55,353 nucleotides of DNA from positions 1 to 55,353 of the forward strand of contig MWBE01000021.1 of the NCBI GenBank assembly GCA_002068915.1, read 5' to 3'. Both the position numbers and the translations under genes were made by a program. Numbering within the stretch: the first letter of the stretch is position 1; each line of letters starts with the position of its first letter. The notes under the pieces were generated by a model, which was given only the letters and a program-made list of their open reading frames with translations, did not search any database and had not been told where the DNA came from. The DNA is from Parcubacteria group bacterium ADurb.Bin326 (GTDB lineage: Bacteria; Patescibacteriota; Patescibacteriia; 2-01-FULL-39-33). Positions 42,342 through 52,294 of the stretch are shown here, piece after piece.

Positions 42342-43841
42342 TTAAATATATAATTTTTGTTTTAAAGTATTAATGTCTTGTCTTAATTTGTCGTCGTTGC
42401 GGATATTAGTCACTATTTTTTCACAAGCATGAATTACCGTAGTATGATCTCGTCCGCCCAATTCTTGTCCGATAGAAGGATATGATAATTTCAACTCTTC
42501 CCTCATTAAGTACATAATTATTTGTCTTGGTTCCGTGAGATTTTTCTTACGGCAAGGTCCGGTAACGTCTTCAATTTGTATATCAAAATATTCGGTTACT
42601 AATTTAATGACGTTTTTGGGGGTTAGGGAATTTTTTTGACTATTTACAACTATCGATGACGTTATTTGTTTTATTTCCTCGAGGTTTAATTCTCTGTTTT
42701 GGAGTTGGCTCAAGGCCATAACCCTATTAAGAATGCCCTCTAATTCTCTAATATTATTATGTATGGCCGACGCTAAATATTCTATTATCTCGGATTTAAG
42801 AGAAAAGTTCTTTTCTTTGATTTTTTCTTCGATAATCGCCATTTTAGTTTCAATATCCGGCACGGAAATATCAGCAATCATGCCCCACTCGAAACGGGAC
42901 ACCATCCTCTGTTCAATTCCTGGGATAGCTTTCGGCGTACGATCAGAAGATATAATGATTTGTTTATTATTCTGATGTAATTCATTAAAAATATTAAAGA
43001 AAACCTCCTCAGTCCTTTCTTTTCCAGAAATAAATTGAATATCATCGATCAAAAAAACATCCAACGATCGATATCTGTTATTAAAGTCCTCCATAGCCTT
43101 ATAATAGCTCTCGGAGTTATTTTTTACAGCATTAATGTATTCATTAGTAAACTTTTCGCAAGTAATGTAGAGGACTTTTGCTGAAGGATTATCACTAAGG
43201 ATTTTATTGCCCACAGCATGCATTAAGTGGGTTTTTCCTAAACCAACGCCGCCATAAATAAACAAAGGATTATAGGCTGTTCCTGGAGACTTGGTTGTTG
43301 CAAGCGCCGCTGCATGAGCCAGTTCATTGTTTTTACCAACAATAAAAGTAGAAAAAGTGTATTTAGGATTAAGACCGCTACCAGAAGATATTCCTGGGTT
43401 AATTGTCGCCCCTGAGTCGTTGGCTTTTTTTTCAATTAAATTATTGATGTTATTACCAGAAACAGAGCCTCCTTTGATTTCAGTCTCAATTTTTTGTTCT
43501 GCGTCGGGAATCGTTTCGACAATAGTTGTTTCCGTTACAACTGCCTTGATCGGGGTATTTTGAGAAAAAATTGACTTAGTGCTTTGTATCGAGGTTTCTA
43601 TTTTATACTCAATTTCCTTTAAATTTGAGTTTTCCGTAATGTTTCGAAGGGCCTTAAGAATTGTTTGATGGTATTTTTTGGCCAAATATTCTTTAGTAAA
43701 AACATTGGGAACATTAATTATAACCCTTTCATTATCATAAGTAGCAATACTCGTGTTTCTAAACCAGGTGGTGAAGTTTGCTTTTGATAAGAGAATCTCT
43801 AATTCGCCTAAGGCGGCTTGCCACAACTCCTGGGGGGTCAT
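42342..43841 (-). CDS. dnaA: chromosomal replication initiator DnaA
   Basis: 499 residues. Domain I is at 1-80 (WQAALGELEILLSKANFTTW), a variable linker follows, then the AAA+ core with Walker A FIYGGVGLGKTHLMHAVG, Walker B DVFLIDDIQFI and sensor 2 region. The C-terminal helix-turn-helix DNA-binding domain has EELKLSYPSIGQELGGRDHTTVIHA. The linker is longer than in many DnaA proteins. It binds DnaA boxes and opens the origin. It is divergent from rpmH. Confidence 0.98.
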   Translation of the reverse strand: MTPQELWQAALGELEILLSKANFTTWFRNTSIATYDNERVIINVPNVFTKEYLAKKYHQTILKALRNITENSNLKEIEYKIETSIQSTKSIFSQNTPIKAVVTETTIVETIPDAEQKIETEIKGGSVSGNNINNLIEKKANDSGATINPGISSGSGLNPKYTFSTFIVGKNNELAHAAALATTKSPGTAYNPLFIYGGVGLGKTHLMHAVGNKILSDNPSAKVLYITCEKFTNEYINAVKNNSESYYKAMEDFNNRYRSLDVFLIDDIQFISGKERTEEVFFNIFNELHQNNKQIIISSDRTPKAIPGIEQRMVSRFEWGMIADISVPDIETKMAIIEEKIKEKNFSLKSEIIEYLASAIHNNIRELEGILNRVMALSQLQNRELNLEEIKQITSSIVVNSQKNSLTPKNVIKLVTEYFDIQIEDVTGPCRKKNLTEPRQIIMYLMREELKLSYPSIGQELGGRDHTTVIHACEKIVTNIRNDDKLRQDINTLKQKLYI

Positions 43842-44077
43842 AGGGTGTTGATAATTATATTAAAAAAACCTCGATTTTATTGGGTTTTTGATAACTCATT
43901 CATTTTAACACAACTTTCCACAAATGAGAAATGTCGCATGCTTAATGGTTGTCATACAACATGTTAATTAATTGTTGATAACTTTTCAAGACCGTAAAAA
44001 TAATTAAATTCTTTGTCTATTGACTAAATAGCAATAAAAATGTTATATTTTTAACTGTTAAGAATTAAGAAAAAGAG
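43842..44077. promoter_or_regulatory. oriC: probable replication origin region between dnaA and rpmH
   Basis: Two TTATCAACA sites (minus strand at 43846-43854 and 43973-43981) and a TTTCCACA site (about 43915) differ by one base or so from the DnaA box. The region is AT-rich, gene-free and flanked by divergent dnaA-dnaN and rpmH-rnpA-yidD-yidC, the classic bacterial origin neighbourhood. Both divergent promoters must lie here. Confidence 0.6.
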
Positions 44078-44239
44078 ATGCCAAAGAGAACATATCAGCC
44101 AAAGAAGCGCAAAAAAGCCAGAGTCCATGGTTTTATGAAAAGAATGCAGACCCCGGGAGGCAGGAATGTATTAAAGAGCAGGCGCGCTAAGGGCAGAAAA
44201 AAAATCGCAATTTCTGTTAGAAAAACCAAGAGTAAATAA
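44078..44239 (+). CDS. rpmH: 50S ribosomal protein L34
   Basis: 53 residues: [19 protein letters not shown], then [20 protein letters not shown]-type residues (here [20 protein letters not shown]). This is slightly longer than the usual 44-46 because of the C-terminal tail VRKTKSK. AAAAAGAG lies just upstream of the ATG. It heads the rpmH-rnpA-yidD-yidC operon. Confidence 0.97.
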   Translation: MPKRTYQPKKRKKARVHGFMKRMQTPGGRNVLKSRRAKGRKKIAISVRKTKSK

Positions 44240-44245
44240 AACTCT

Positions 44246-44587
44246 ATGATAGCTCAAAAGAACCGCTTATCCAAAAAAGCTGATTTTGAGCGGATATTTA
44301 AAAGCAGCAATAAGGATTTTGGCCAGTGTTTTACGATAAGATTTTTAGAGAATGGCCTTAATTATTGCCGTTTTTCTGTTGTAATTAGTAACAGGTTTAG
44401 CAAGAAGGCCACCGAAAGAAATCGTTATCGCAGACAGATCAAAGCCGTTTTATTAGATAACTTATCTAATTTTAGAGAAAATATAGACTTAATTATTACA
44501 GTTTTGCCGACCATAAAAAAGCTTGATTTTGCTGGGATAAAGGCGGAGTTAGAAAAACAATTAAAAAGCAAAAAAGTTATCAAATAG
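44246..44587 (+). CDS. rnpA: ribonuclease P protein component
   Basis: 113 residues. It starts AQKNRLSKKADFERIFKSS and has the RNA-binding signature FSKKATERNRYRRQIKAV (the RNR motif). It binds RNase P RNA (rnpB at 1605) and the 5' leader of precursor tRNAs. It begins 6 nt after rpmH and its stop abuts yidD. Confidence 0.96.
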   Translation: MIAQKNRLSKKADFERIFKSSNKDFGQCFTIRFLENGLNYCRFSVVISNRFSKKATERNRYRRQIKAVLLDNLSNFRENIDLIITVLPTIKKLDFAGIKAELEKQLKSKKVIK

Positions 44588-44842
44588 ATGACAAAATTAC
44601 CTTATTTTAGCCGTTTTTTTGTTTTAAAATTGATTAAGGCTTACCAAAAAACACTTTCATTTGACCATGGAATTTTTAAGAGCCTTTACCCGTACGGGCA
44701 CTGCAGATTTACTCCGACCTGCTCTGAATATGGTTATCAAGCCGTTGAAAAATACGGGGTAATCAAGGGCTGCGCGCTGGCTTTTTGGCGTGTTTTGAGG
44801 TGTAACCCTCTAAATAAAGGTGGTCACGATCCATTAAAATAA
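44588..44842 (+). CDS. yidD: membrane protein insertion efficiency factor YidD
   Basis: 84 residues. The family core is LIKAYQKTLSFDHGIFKSL, then GHCRFTPTCSEYGYQAVEKYG with the conserved Cys and CALAFWRVLRCNPLNKGGHDPL. It is a small amphipathic helper for YidC-mediated insertion at the inner membrane. Zero spacing to rnpA suggests translational coupling. Confidence 0.97.
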   Translation: MTKLPYFSRFFVLKLIKAYQKTLSFDHGIFKSLYPYGHCRFTPTCSEYGYQAVEKYGVIKGCALAFWRVLRCNPLNKGGHDPLK

Positions 44843-44854
44843 AACACTTAATTT

Positions 44855-45598
44855 ATGATAGGATATTTATTTAATCTTATTTGTTATCATCCAATACTTA
44901 ATTTATTGGTGCTGACCTATAATTTTGTTCCAACGCACGATATTGGCTTAGTTATTATAATTTTAACTTTAATATTTAAGTTGATATTATATCCTTTTTC
45001 TCAAAAAACCATTGAGGCGCAAAAAAAACTAAAGGATTTACAGCCCAAAATAGATGCCCTTAAAGAAAAGTATAAAGACCAAAAGGAAAAACAGGCAGTA
45101 GAGATGATGAATATTTATAAGGAACATAAAATAAATCCCTTATCATCTTGTTTGCCGCTTTTGATACAGCTCCCCTTCTTAATTGCTATTTATCAAGTGT
45201 TTAATGCCGGACTAACCAACGGGGATCTCTCCGGGCTTTATCCGTTTGTGGCCAATCCCGGACACATCAATACCTTGGCTTTTGGTTTTATTGACTTGTC
45301 AAAACCGCAATGGATTCTCGCAGTTCTGGCTGGCGTAGCTCAATTTTGGCAAGCCAAGATGATGATGGCTAAGCGCCCGGAAGTTAAGGGCAAGCCAGCT
45401 CAAGATGAGGACATGGCCGCCATTATGAGTAAGCAGATGCTTTATATGATGCCGGTCATGACCGTAATAATTGGTATTAGTTTACCCAGCGGGTTGGTTT
45501 TTTATTGGTTGTTGTTAACGATTTTTACTGGGCTGCAGCAATTATTGGTTATGAGAAAAAAGAAACAAAAGGAAGAAACAAAAGTAGAAGTTGTTTAA
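44855..45598 (+). CDS. yidC: membrane protein insertase YidC
   Basis: 247 residues, the short Gram-positive-like form without the large periplasmic domain. Membrane segments are visible at about 20-45 (DIGLVIIILTLIFKLILYPF), 105-120 (LLIQLPFLIAIYQVF), 148-165 and 200-225 (MMPVMTVIIGISLPSGLVFY). A basic tail ends the protein. It inserts and folds membrane proteins with or without SecYEG. Last gene of the operon. Confidence 0.95.
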   Translation: MIGYLFNLICYHPILNLLVLTYNFVPTHDIGLVIIILTLIFKLILYPFSQKTIEAQKKLKDLQPKIDALKEKYKDQKEKQAVEMMNIYKEHKINPLSSCLPLLIQLPFLIAIYQVFNAGLTNGDLSGLYPFVANPGHINTLAFGFIDLSKPQWILAVLAGVAQFWQAKMMMAKRPEVKGKPAQDEDMAAIMSKQMLYMMPVMTVIIGISLPSGLVFYWLLLTIFTGLQQLLVMRKKKQKEETKVEVV

Positions 45599-45602
45599 AA
45601 AA

Positions 45603-45642
45603 ATAGAATTAAAAAAACCGGACAGTGTCCGGTTTTTTTAAT
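45603..45642. terminator. shared terminator of yidC and the PBP1A gene
   Basis: AAAAAACCGGACA/TGTCCGGTTTTTTT stem; it can act in both directions between convergent genes. Confidence 0.88.
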
Positions 45643-48500
45643 TATTGTACTACCACTCTTAATTTAGTGCTGGTATATTTTTTATTTTTTAAATCGAAGA
45701 TGTTCGCAAATAATTGATAGCTTCCAGGCTCAGGCTTTTCTTTCCAACTAAAATTTAAGGATTCGCCGGAAGGATTAATTGAGTCAATAAAAAATTCTGT
45801 TCCTCCATTTTTTGTTCCATAAAGATCCACTTGTTTTGCCTGTTCCCAATTGGAAAGTGAGGCCTTGATTGTAAGAGGAAAGTCTTTAATTTGCGAGTTA
45901 TTGGTCGGAGCATCCCAATCAAGAGTGGGTCGAGGCAGGTTTGTTAGTAGATTAAACTCGACAGAGTCGGTGCCGGTATTTTCTAAGTCGTCCTTAACAT
46001 TGACCTTTAAAGTATGATAACCGCTAGACAACCCGGACAGCTCCAATTTTTTTTCTAGCGACCCTGATTGTTCTGTAGTGATAAGCTCTCCGTCAATCAA
46101 ATATTCTATTTTTTTGATGCCACGGTTGGTACTTGCCGATAGTCTAATATCTAAGTAATTATCTTTTACGGTTTGTCGATCGGTAGGAGAAATAATGGAA
46201 ACGGTTGGCTTGTCTTGAGGTAGATGCACGTCGTCATATTCTGTGGGAATTGAAGAGGCGCCTTCTGTACTAATACCATTTTTTTCTGCCCAGGCTTTGA
46301 CTCCAGCTTCCCAATTGTAATATTGTGGGTCATCGGCCGGATTTTCCGGATCAGGCCCCCTAGGGTCGTCTTTATTAATATAGTGTAAAATGTCATGAAC
46401 TTCGGCCGAAGGAACTTCTTTAATAGTTGATTCGGGGGTATATTCCGTAGCCAGCTTTCCTGATATGGTATCTATTTTTACTGTTTTGTTTCCTCCGGTC
46501 TGCCCATCAAGCATTGGTTTTCCGGTAACGATTTTTTCCGGTTTGGTAAAAGACTCGGCCGGACTGTCTTTGAGCGCCTCCCTCATGTATTGATTCCAAA
46601 TCGGAGCCGCCACCACGGAACCATCAGCTCCGCGTTTCATTTCTTTATTATCGGTATTTCCTACCCAGACGCCACAAACCAGTGACGGAGTATATCCCAT
46701 CACCCAGGCATCTCGATAATCATTGGTGGTTCCGGTTTTTGCGGCCACAGGTCGCCCCGGCAGCGTTAATTTACTGCCTGCCCCAAAAACGTAAGATCGG
46801 GCTCCGTCGTCAGATAAAATGTCAGTTAAGTTTCTAACAAATTCCGGTTCGACAACTTCTTTGCTTTTGTCTTTGTACTCTTCTATTACTTTTCCGTTTT
46901 TGTCTTCTATTTTAAGAATCGCGCTAATATCATGCCTGGTTCCTTCTTGGGAAAAAGTAGCATAGGCTTGAGCGTGTTCTAGTAGTTTTACTTCGGCTCC
47001 ACCCAATACGATAGAAAGTCCGAAACGATCTCTGTCTTTGAGGGTGCTATAACCAAGCTCGTCGGCAAGATTTAAAACATTATCCATGCCGGTAAGATAG
47101 GTTGCTTTAACTGCGGGGATATTAAGTGAGCCAGCTAGCGCTTTGCGCAGAGTTACCGGCCCGCTCTCATTGAGATTGTAATTTTTTGGCTGATAGGGTG
47201 TGCCGCTGCCGGTGTCAAAGTTGGTTAAGGTGTCATAAACAATAGTATCGGGCGTGTAGCCTTTTATAAAAGAAGCTAAATAGACGATTGGCTTGAAAGA
47301 AGATCCTGGCTGTCGAGGACGGATTGAGACATTAACTTGACCGTCGATGTCCTCATTAAAAAAGTCTGCTGATCCGACCATGGCTAGGATTTGTCCCGTC
47401 TTAGGATCAAGGGACACTAGAGAGGCATTATTAAATCCGTATTTTTCGGAGTTATCCTCGATGCCTTTCTTAACCGCCTCCTCGGCAATTTTTTGCTTGT
47501 CTAAATCAATAGTAGTATATACTTTCAGTCCTTCTTGGTTGATAAAGCTCTCACCGTATTTTTCTGATAGTAATTCCTTGATATACATGACAAAGTGCGG
47601 AGCGACAATAGATTCATTTAGAGGCTTAAAGGCGATTTTTTCGTCTTTAGCGGCTTCGGCTTGATCTTTACTGATATAACCTAGTTCCGCCATGGAATCA
47701 AGAATATAGCGTTGCCTGATTAGGAGTTGGTCTTTGTGGCTACCATAAGGCGAATAATAAGTAGGTCTATTAGGGATGGCCGCCAAAATAGCGGCTTCAG
47801 CCAAGGTTATATCTTTAGCTGGCTTACCAAAAAAAGACTGTGAAGCAGCTTCAATGCCGTAAATGACAGAACCATAAGGAATCTCGTTGAGGTACATGTT
47901 CAATATCTCATCTTTGCTGAAGCTCTGCTCGATACGGTAGGAAATTAATAACTCTTTTATCTTTCTAGTGTAAGTTTTTTCGTTGCTTAAGATGGCGTTT
48001 TTAACAAATTGCTGTGTTAAGGTGGAGCCACCCACGCGACTACCAGTAACAGCGTTGACTATGGCAGAGCGGACAATTCCCGTTATACTGAATCCTTTGT
48101 GGCTATAAAAATTGCGATCTTCGGCAGTAATTACCGCTTGCTTAGCATATTCCGGAACCTGATCTAAGTTAATCGCCGTTCTTTTGATATTGCCATAAAT
48201 GTCATAAAGCACGGTTTCCCCGGTGCGGTCGTAGATTTTAGTGGAGAGGGTTACCTGTCTTTTGAGTACGCCATCAGGAGACGGCAAGTCTTTTGATATC
48301 CAGGCCAGCATGCCAATTCCTGCCACGCCAATCAAAAAAACACCCAGGACAACAAAAGGTAATAAAAAGCGAAAAGTTTTTTTCAACCAATGTTTTTTAT
48401 TTTTCTTTTTGCCTGCGTGGGGCATTATTTTGATGCTGGGTTTAGGCTTTACTGTCTGAGTTGGAGAAGTGGGCCTCTCGGGATTGCGCCAATCTGACAT
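45642..48500 (-). CDS. class A penicillin-binding protein (PBP1A-like)
   Basis: 952 residues. A Pro/Lys-rich cytoplasmic N-terminus and one membrane helix (LLPFVVLGVFLIGVAGIGML) precede a GT51 transglycosylase domain with VITAEDRNFYSHKGFS (catalytic Glu). The transpeptidase domain has PGSSFKPIVY (SxxK), GSLNIPAVK (SxN) and AKTGTTNDYRDAW (KTG). After about 740 two Ig-like domains extend the C-terminus. It polymerises and cross-links peptidoglycan outside the membrane. Monocistronic or with ruvC/yebC upstream. Confidence 0.95.
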   Translation of the reverse strand: MSDWRNPERPTSPTQTVKPKPSIKIMPHAGKKKNKKHWLKKTFRFLLPFVVLGVFLIGVAGIGMLAWISKDLPSPDGVLKRQVTLSTKIYDRTGETVLYDIYGNIKRTAINLDQVPEYAKQAVITAEDRNFYSHKGFSITGIVRSAIVNAVTGSRVGGSTLTQQFVKNAILSNEKTYTRKIKELLISYRIEQSFSKDEILNMYLNEIPYGSVIYGIEAASQSFFGKPAKDITLAEAAILAAIPNRPTYYSPYGSHKDQLLIRQRYILDSMAELGYISKDQAEAAKDEKIAFKPLNESIVAPHFVMYIKELLSEKYGESFINQEGLKVYTTIDLDKQKIAEEAVKKGIEDNSEKYGFNNASLVSLDPKTGQILAMVGSADFFNEDIDGQVNVSIRPRQPGSSFKPIVYLASFIKGYTPDTIVYDTLTNFDTGSGTPYQPKNYNLNESGPVTLRKALAGSLNIPAVKATYLTGMDNVLNLADELGYSTLKDRDRFGLSIVLGGAEVKLLEHAQAYATFSQEGTRHDISAILKIEDKNGKVIEEYKDKSKEVVEPEFVRNLTDILSDDGARSYVFGAGSKLTLPGRPVAAKTGTTNDYRDAWVMGYTPSLVCGVWVGNTDNKEMKRGADGSVVAAPIWNQYMREALKDSPAESFTKPEKIVTGKPMLDGQTGGNKTVKIDTISGKLATEYTPESTIKEVPSAEVHDILHYINKDDPRGPDPENPADDPQYYNWEAGVKAWAEKNGISTEGASSIPTEYDDVHLPQDKPTVSIISPTDRQTVKDNYLDIRLSASTNRGIKKIEYLIDGELITTEQSGSLEKKLELSGLSSGYHTLKVNVKDDLENTGTDSVEFNLLTNLPRPTLDWDAPTNNSQIKDFPLTIKASLSNWEQAKQVDLYGTKNGGTEFFIDSINPSGESLNFSWKEKPEPGSYQLFANIFDLKNKKYTSTKLRVVVQ

Positions 48501-48517
48501 ATATTAAATTATTTTAT

Positions 48518-49018
48518 TTAACAATATTTTCTAATAGTTGCTCCACAAACAGCCATTGCCAGGGCATCAGCAGCATCATCCGGCTTTGGTATTTCTTTTA
48601 AACCCAAAACAGCCTTGACCATTTGTTGCATTTGTTTTTTATCAGCCTTGCCATAGCCAGTAAGACCCTGCTTGACTTGTAATGGAGTCAGCTCTATGAT
48701 TTTGATTTTTTGTTCTGCCAAGGAAACTATGATTACTCCCCTGGCTTGGCCGACAGTTAAAGCGGTTTTGACATTGGTGCAAAAAAATAGTTGTTCTACC
48801 ACGGCCAAATCCGGGTTATATTTTTCTAATAAAACAGAAAGTTTTTTTCTTAATGCACTAAGACGTTCCGGCAATTCTGTTTTTGCCGGAGTTTTTATCG
48901 AGCCGTATTCTAAAACAAAAAGTTTGCCATTTTCCTCCCTTATTACTCCATAGCCAGTGTCGGCGATACCCGGATCGATGCCGATAATAGTGATTGGTTT
49001 GTTTTTACCAGTTGGCAT
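48518..49018 (-). CDS. ruvC: Holliday junction resolvase RuvC
   Basis: 166 residues from the ATG at 49018; an in-frame ATG four codons upstream is also possible. Catalytic acids are in TIIGIDPGIADTGYGVI, AVVEQLFF and DDAADALAMAV. It cuts Holliday junctions with RuvAB. Its start overlaps the end of yebC by 14 nt, so the two are coupled, as in many bacteria. ruvA and ruvB are not in the window. Confidence 0.95.
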   Translation of the reverse strand: MPTGKNKPITIIGIDPGIADTGYGVIREENGKLFVLEYGSIKTPAKTELPERLSALRKKLSVLLEKYNPDLAVVEQLFFCTNVKTALTVGQARGVIIVSLAEQKIKIIELTPLQVKQGLTGYGKADKKQMQQMVKAVLGLKEIPKPDDAADALAMAVCGATIRKYC

Positions 49019-49727
49019 TAGTATAGACATTAGAGACGTCGTCCATATCGTCTATGAGATTATAAAGTCGCTCGATTTTTTCTTGATCCTCCGGATTATT
49101 TATTTCCAATTGATCTTTAGCAGAATAAACTAGGCCGGCTTCTTTTATTTCAATTCCTTTTTCTTTCAGCGCTTTACTGACAGCGTTTAATTGTTCGACA
49201 GCAGTATAGACGATCCATTCATCCCCTCCCTTATCAATATCGTCAGCTCCGGAATCAATTATTTCTAACTCCTTGTCATCATCCAATCCGGCAGCATTGA
49301 TTATTATCTGTCCTTTACGCTCAAACATCCAGGCAACGCTGTTAGCGCTACCTAACTGTCCTCCATTTTTATTAAGTATCGCTTTTAGATCGGCAACAGT
49401 GCGGTTTTTGTTGTCGGTGATTGCCTCTACTATGAATCCTGATCCGGCCGGACCAACAACTTCATAAGCAGCTTCTTCAAAATTGGCGCCGTCTTTGGAA
49501 TTTCCGGTTCCTTTATCAATGGCGCGCTGGATATTATCCTTGGGCATATTAGCGGCGCGCGCCTTGTCAAAAGCAAGGCGTAATTTGAAGTTGCTTTCCA
49601 GATCGCCTCCGCCTTCACGAGCGGCAACCGTTAGTAGGTTGGCTATCTTAGTAAATACGGCTCCCTTTTTTGCGTCGGCGGCTGACTTCTGTCTGTGAGT
49701 CGTCGCCCATTTGCTGTGTCCAGACAT
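49005..49727 (-). CDS. yebC: YebC/PmpR-family (TACO1-like) protein
   Basis: 240 residues. The family start MSGHSKWATTHRQKSAADAKK is followed by the conserved LRLAFDKARAANMPKDNIQRAIDKG and EGYGPGG-like VVGPAGSGFIVE. It binds ribosomes or DNA and is implicated in translation of proline-rich stretches and in transcription control. It precedes ruvC in the usual order and overlaps it. It starts 21 nt downstream of gyrA. Confidence 0.97.
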   Translation of the reverse strand: MSGHSKWATTHRQKSAADAKKGAVFTKIANLLTVAAREGGGDLESNFKLRLAFDKARAANMPKDNIQRAIDKGTGNSKDGANFEEAAYEVVGPAGSGFIVEAITDNKNRTVADLKAILNKNGGQLGSANSVAWMFERKGQIIINAAGLDDDKELEIIDSGADDIDKGGDEWIVYTAVEQLNAVSKALKEKGIEIKEAGLVYSAKDQLEINNPEDQEKIERLYNLIDDMDDVSNVYTNANW

Positions 49728-49748
49728 GTTTAATTACTTATTTCAATT

Positions 49749-52226
49749 TTAAATCAAAGTGATGTTAGCGACGGTGTCGCCTTCTTCCTTGAAGCGCATA
49801 ACACGCACTCCTTGGGTATCACGACCCAGGACGCTGACTTCTTTTATAGCTAAACGAATGACTTGTCCTTTATTAGAAATAACAATCATATCAGAGGCGT
49901 CGGCATAAATCAGTTTGCCGGAGACAATTTTTCCAGTCTTGTCAGTGATTTTAGCGGTCTTAATGCCAATGCCACCGCGTCCCTGTATCTTATAAGCCTT
50001 AAGTTCGGTTTGTTTGCCATAACCACGATCCATGATAACCAACAGGTTGGCCACCTTTTCATCTTTAGGATCAAACACGGCCATACCCACAACTTCATCT
50101 TTGCTTTTAAGCTTGATGCCACGCACTCCAGAAGAAGCTCGGCCCATCGGACGAACATCGGCCTCCTTAAACCTAATAGCTTGGCCTTCTCGCGTCACTA
50201 AAATAATATTTTCCGTTCCCTTTGATGGCTGTACCCATTGCAGGTCGTCATCAGATTTTAGTTTAATAGCAATCAACCCGCTGCGTCTGACATTGGCAAA
50301 ATCGGCAATCGGAGTTTTCTTGATGGTTCCTTTATTGGTGACCATTACCAAAAATTTGTCGTTTTCAATGTCGCTTAGTGGAAGGATGGCAGAAACCTTT
50401 TCTGCTTGGGCTAGTTGTAGGAAATTAACCAACGCCTGTCCTTTGGCAGTACGAGAGGCTTGCGGTAAATCGTAGCCTTTTAACTGAAAGACTCGTCCAC
50501 GGTTAGTGAAGAACATAATGTCAGCATGAGTATTGGTCATGAAGCAATGCTCCACAGTGTCCTCTTCTTTGGTGGTTAACCCAATAACTCCTTTTCCGCC
50601 ACGTCCTTGGGTTTTGAAGGTGTCAGGCGGTAAGCGCTTGATATAGCCGTCAACAGTAACCATCACCATCATGTCTTCGTCAGGAATTAAATCCTCGGCT
50701 TTAAAATTATCTACTCCATGAGGAATGATCATGGTGCGGCGAGGTTGTCCGAATTTTTCTTTAATCTCGTTGATTTCATCCCTGATGATGCCTAAGATTT
50801 TCGCTGGAGACTTCAAAATCGATTCTAATTCTTTGATTAACTTTTGTTTTTCCTTCAGTTCGGTTTCAATCTTTAATTTTTCTAAGTTAGCCAGCTGTTG
50901 CAAGCGCATTTCCAGGATAGCTACAGCTTGACGATCGCTGAGTTTGAATTTTTTGATTAAGTTGACCTTAGCCTCTTCTTTGTCTTTGGACTTTTTAATG
51001 GTGTTGATGATTTCATCAATATGGGCCAACGCCATTACCAAGCCCTCTAAGATATGAGCGCGGTCTTTGGCTTTATCCAAATCAAATTGCGTGCGACGGC
51101 GGACAACTTCTTGTCGGTGCTTGAGGTATTCTTCCAAAACCATTTTCAAATTAAGCACCTTGGGCTGAATGCCGTCAACCAAGGCCAAGATATTGAAATG
51201 AAAAGTGTCTTGCAGTTGAGTGAACTTAAACAACTGATTAAGAATTTTTTGCGGGTAAGCGTCTTTCTTGATTTCAATTACGATACGAACTCCGTCTTTA
51301 TTGGATTCGTCGCGCAAGTCTTTAATGCCCTCAATTTTTTTCTCTTTTACTAAATCGGCAATTTTTTCCAAGAGAGTTGCTTTGTTGGTTTGGTAATTTA
51401 CTTCGGAGACGATAATGCGATAAATGCCGGCCTTGGTTTCCTCGATATCCGTTTTGGCGCGACAAACAATTCCGCCGCGTCCGGTCAGGTAGGCTTGTTT
51501 GATGTCATTGACGTTATAGATAATGCCACCAGTCGGAAAGTCGGGGCCTTTTACAAACTTCATTAGATCTTCTACTTCACAATCCGGGTTATCGATCAGA
51601 TGGTTGATGCCGTCAATAATTTCTCCTAGGTTATGCGGTGGAATGTTAGTGGCCATACCGACAGCAATGCCTTGGGTGCCGTTAATCAATAGATTGGGAA
51701 GTTTAGCCGGCAAGACGCGAGGTTCTTTGTGAGCGCCGTCATAGTTAGGAATGAAGTTGACAGTATCTTTGTCGATATCAAATAACATCTCTTCGGCGAT
51801 ACCGGCCAATTTCGCCTCAGTATAACGCATGGCAGCGGCTCCGTCACCATCCATTGAGCCAAAGTTTCCTTGGCCCTTGACTAAAGGATGGCGCAAAGAA
51901 AAATCCTGAGCCATACGAACTAAGGTGTCATAGATAGTGGCGTCTCCGTGCGGATGGTATTTGGCCATCACTTCTCCGACTACATTGGCGGATTTTCTGA
52001 ATTTAGCGTTGGCGCGCAAGCCAATGTCCCACATAGCGTACAAGACACGGCGATGCACCGGCTTGAGTCCGTCACGAACATCAGGCAAGGCACGGGAGAC
52101 GATGACAGACATGGCATAATCAAGGTAGCTTTGCTGTACTTCCTCACTGATTACTTGTTCTATGACGCGTTCCGGATCATTATTGAAATCCAGGTGTTGT
52201 TGCTTCTTTTCTTCTTTGCTCGGCAT
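49749..52226 (-). CDS. gyrA: DNA gyrase subunit A
   Basis: 825 residues. The breakage-reunion domain carries the catalytic Tyr in [17 protein letters not shown] and the start [21 protein letters not shown]. The C-terminal beta-pinwheel includes the GyrA box [14 protein letters not shown], which marks it as gyrase rather than topoisomerase IV. It supercoils DNA with GyrB (not in the window). It is followed by yebC-ruvC on the same strand. Confidence 0.97.
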   Translation of the reverse strand: MPSKEEKKQQHLDFNNDPERVIEQVISEEVQQSYLDYAMSVIVSRALPDVRDGLKPVHRRVLYAMWDIGLRANAKFRKSANVVGEVMAKYHPHGDATIYDTLVRMAQDFSLRHPLVKGQGNFGSMDGDGAAAMRYTEAKLAGIAEEMLFDIDKDTVNFIPNYDGAHKEPRVLPAKLPNLLINGTQGIAVGMATNIPPHNLGEIIDGINHLIDNPDCEVEDLMKFVKGPDFPTGGIIYNVNDIKQAYLTGRGGIVCRAKTDIEETKAGIYRIIVSEVNYQTNKATLLEKIADLVKEKKIEGIKDLRDESNKDGVRIVIEIKKDAYPQKILNQLFKFTQLQDTFHFNILALVDGIQPKVLNLKMVLEEYLKHRQEVVRRRTQFDLDKAKDRAHILEGLVMALAHIDEIINTIKKSKDKEEAKVNLIKKFKLSDRQAVAILEMRLQQLANLEKLKIETELKEKQKLIKELESILKSPAKILGIIRDEINEIKEKFGQPRRTMIIPHGVDNFKAEDLIPDEDMMVMVTVDGYIKRLPPDTFKTQGRGGKGVIGLTTKEEDTVEHCFMTNTHADIMFFTNRGRVFQLKGYDLPQASRTAKGQALVNFLQLAQAEKVSAILPLSDIENDKFLVMVTNKGTIKKTPIADFANVRRSGLIAIKLKSDDDLQWVQPSKGTENIILVTREGQAIRFKEADVRPMGRASSGVRGIKLKSKDEVVGMAVFDPKDEKVANLLVIMDRGYGKQTELKAYKIQGRGGIGIKTAKITDKTGKIVSGKLIYADASDMIVISNKGQVIRLAIKEVSVLGRDTQGVRVMRFKEEGDTVANITLI

Positions 52227-52294
52227 ATTGGAAAATTAAAAATCACGCCCGTTGTCTCCGGCCAGAAACAGCCGGCAACAAACGCAATTTCAGA

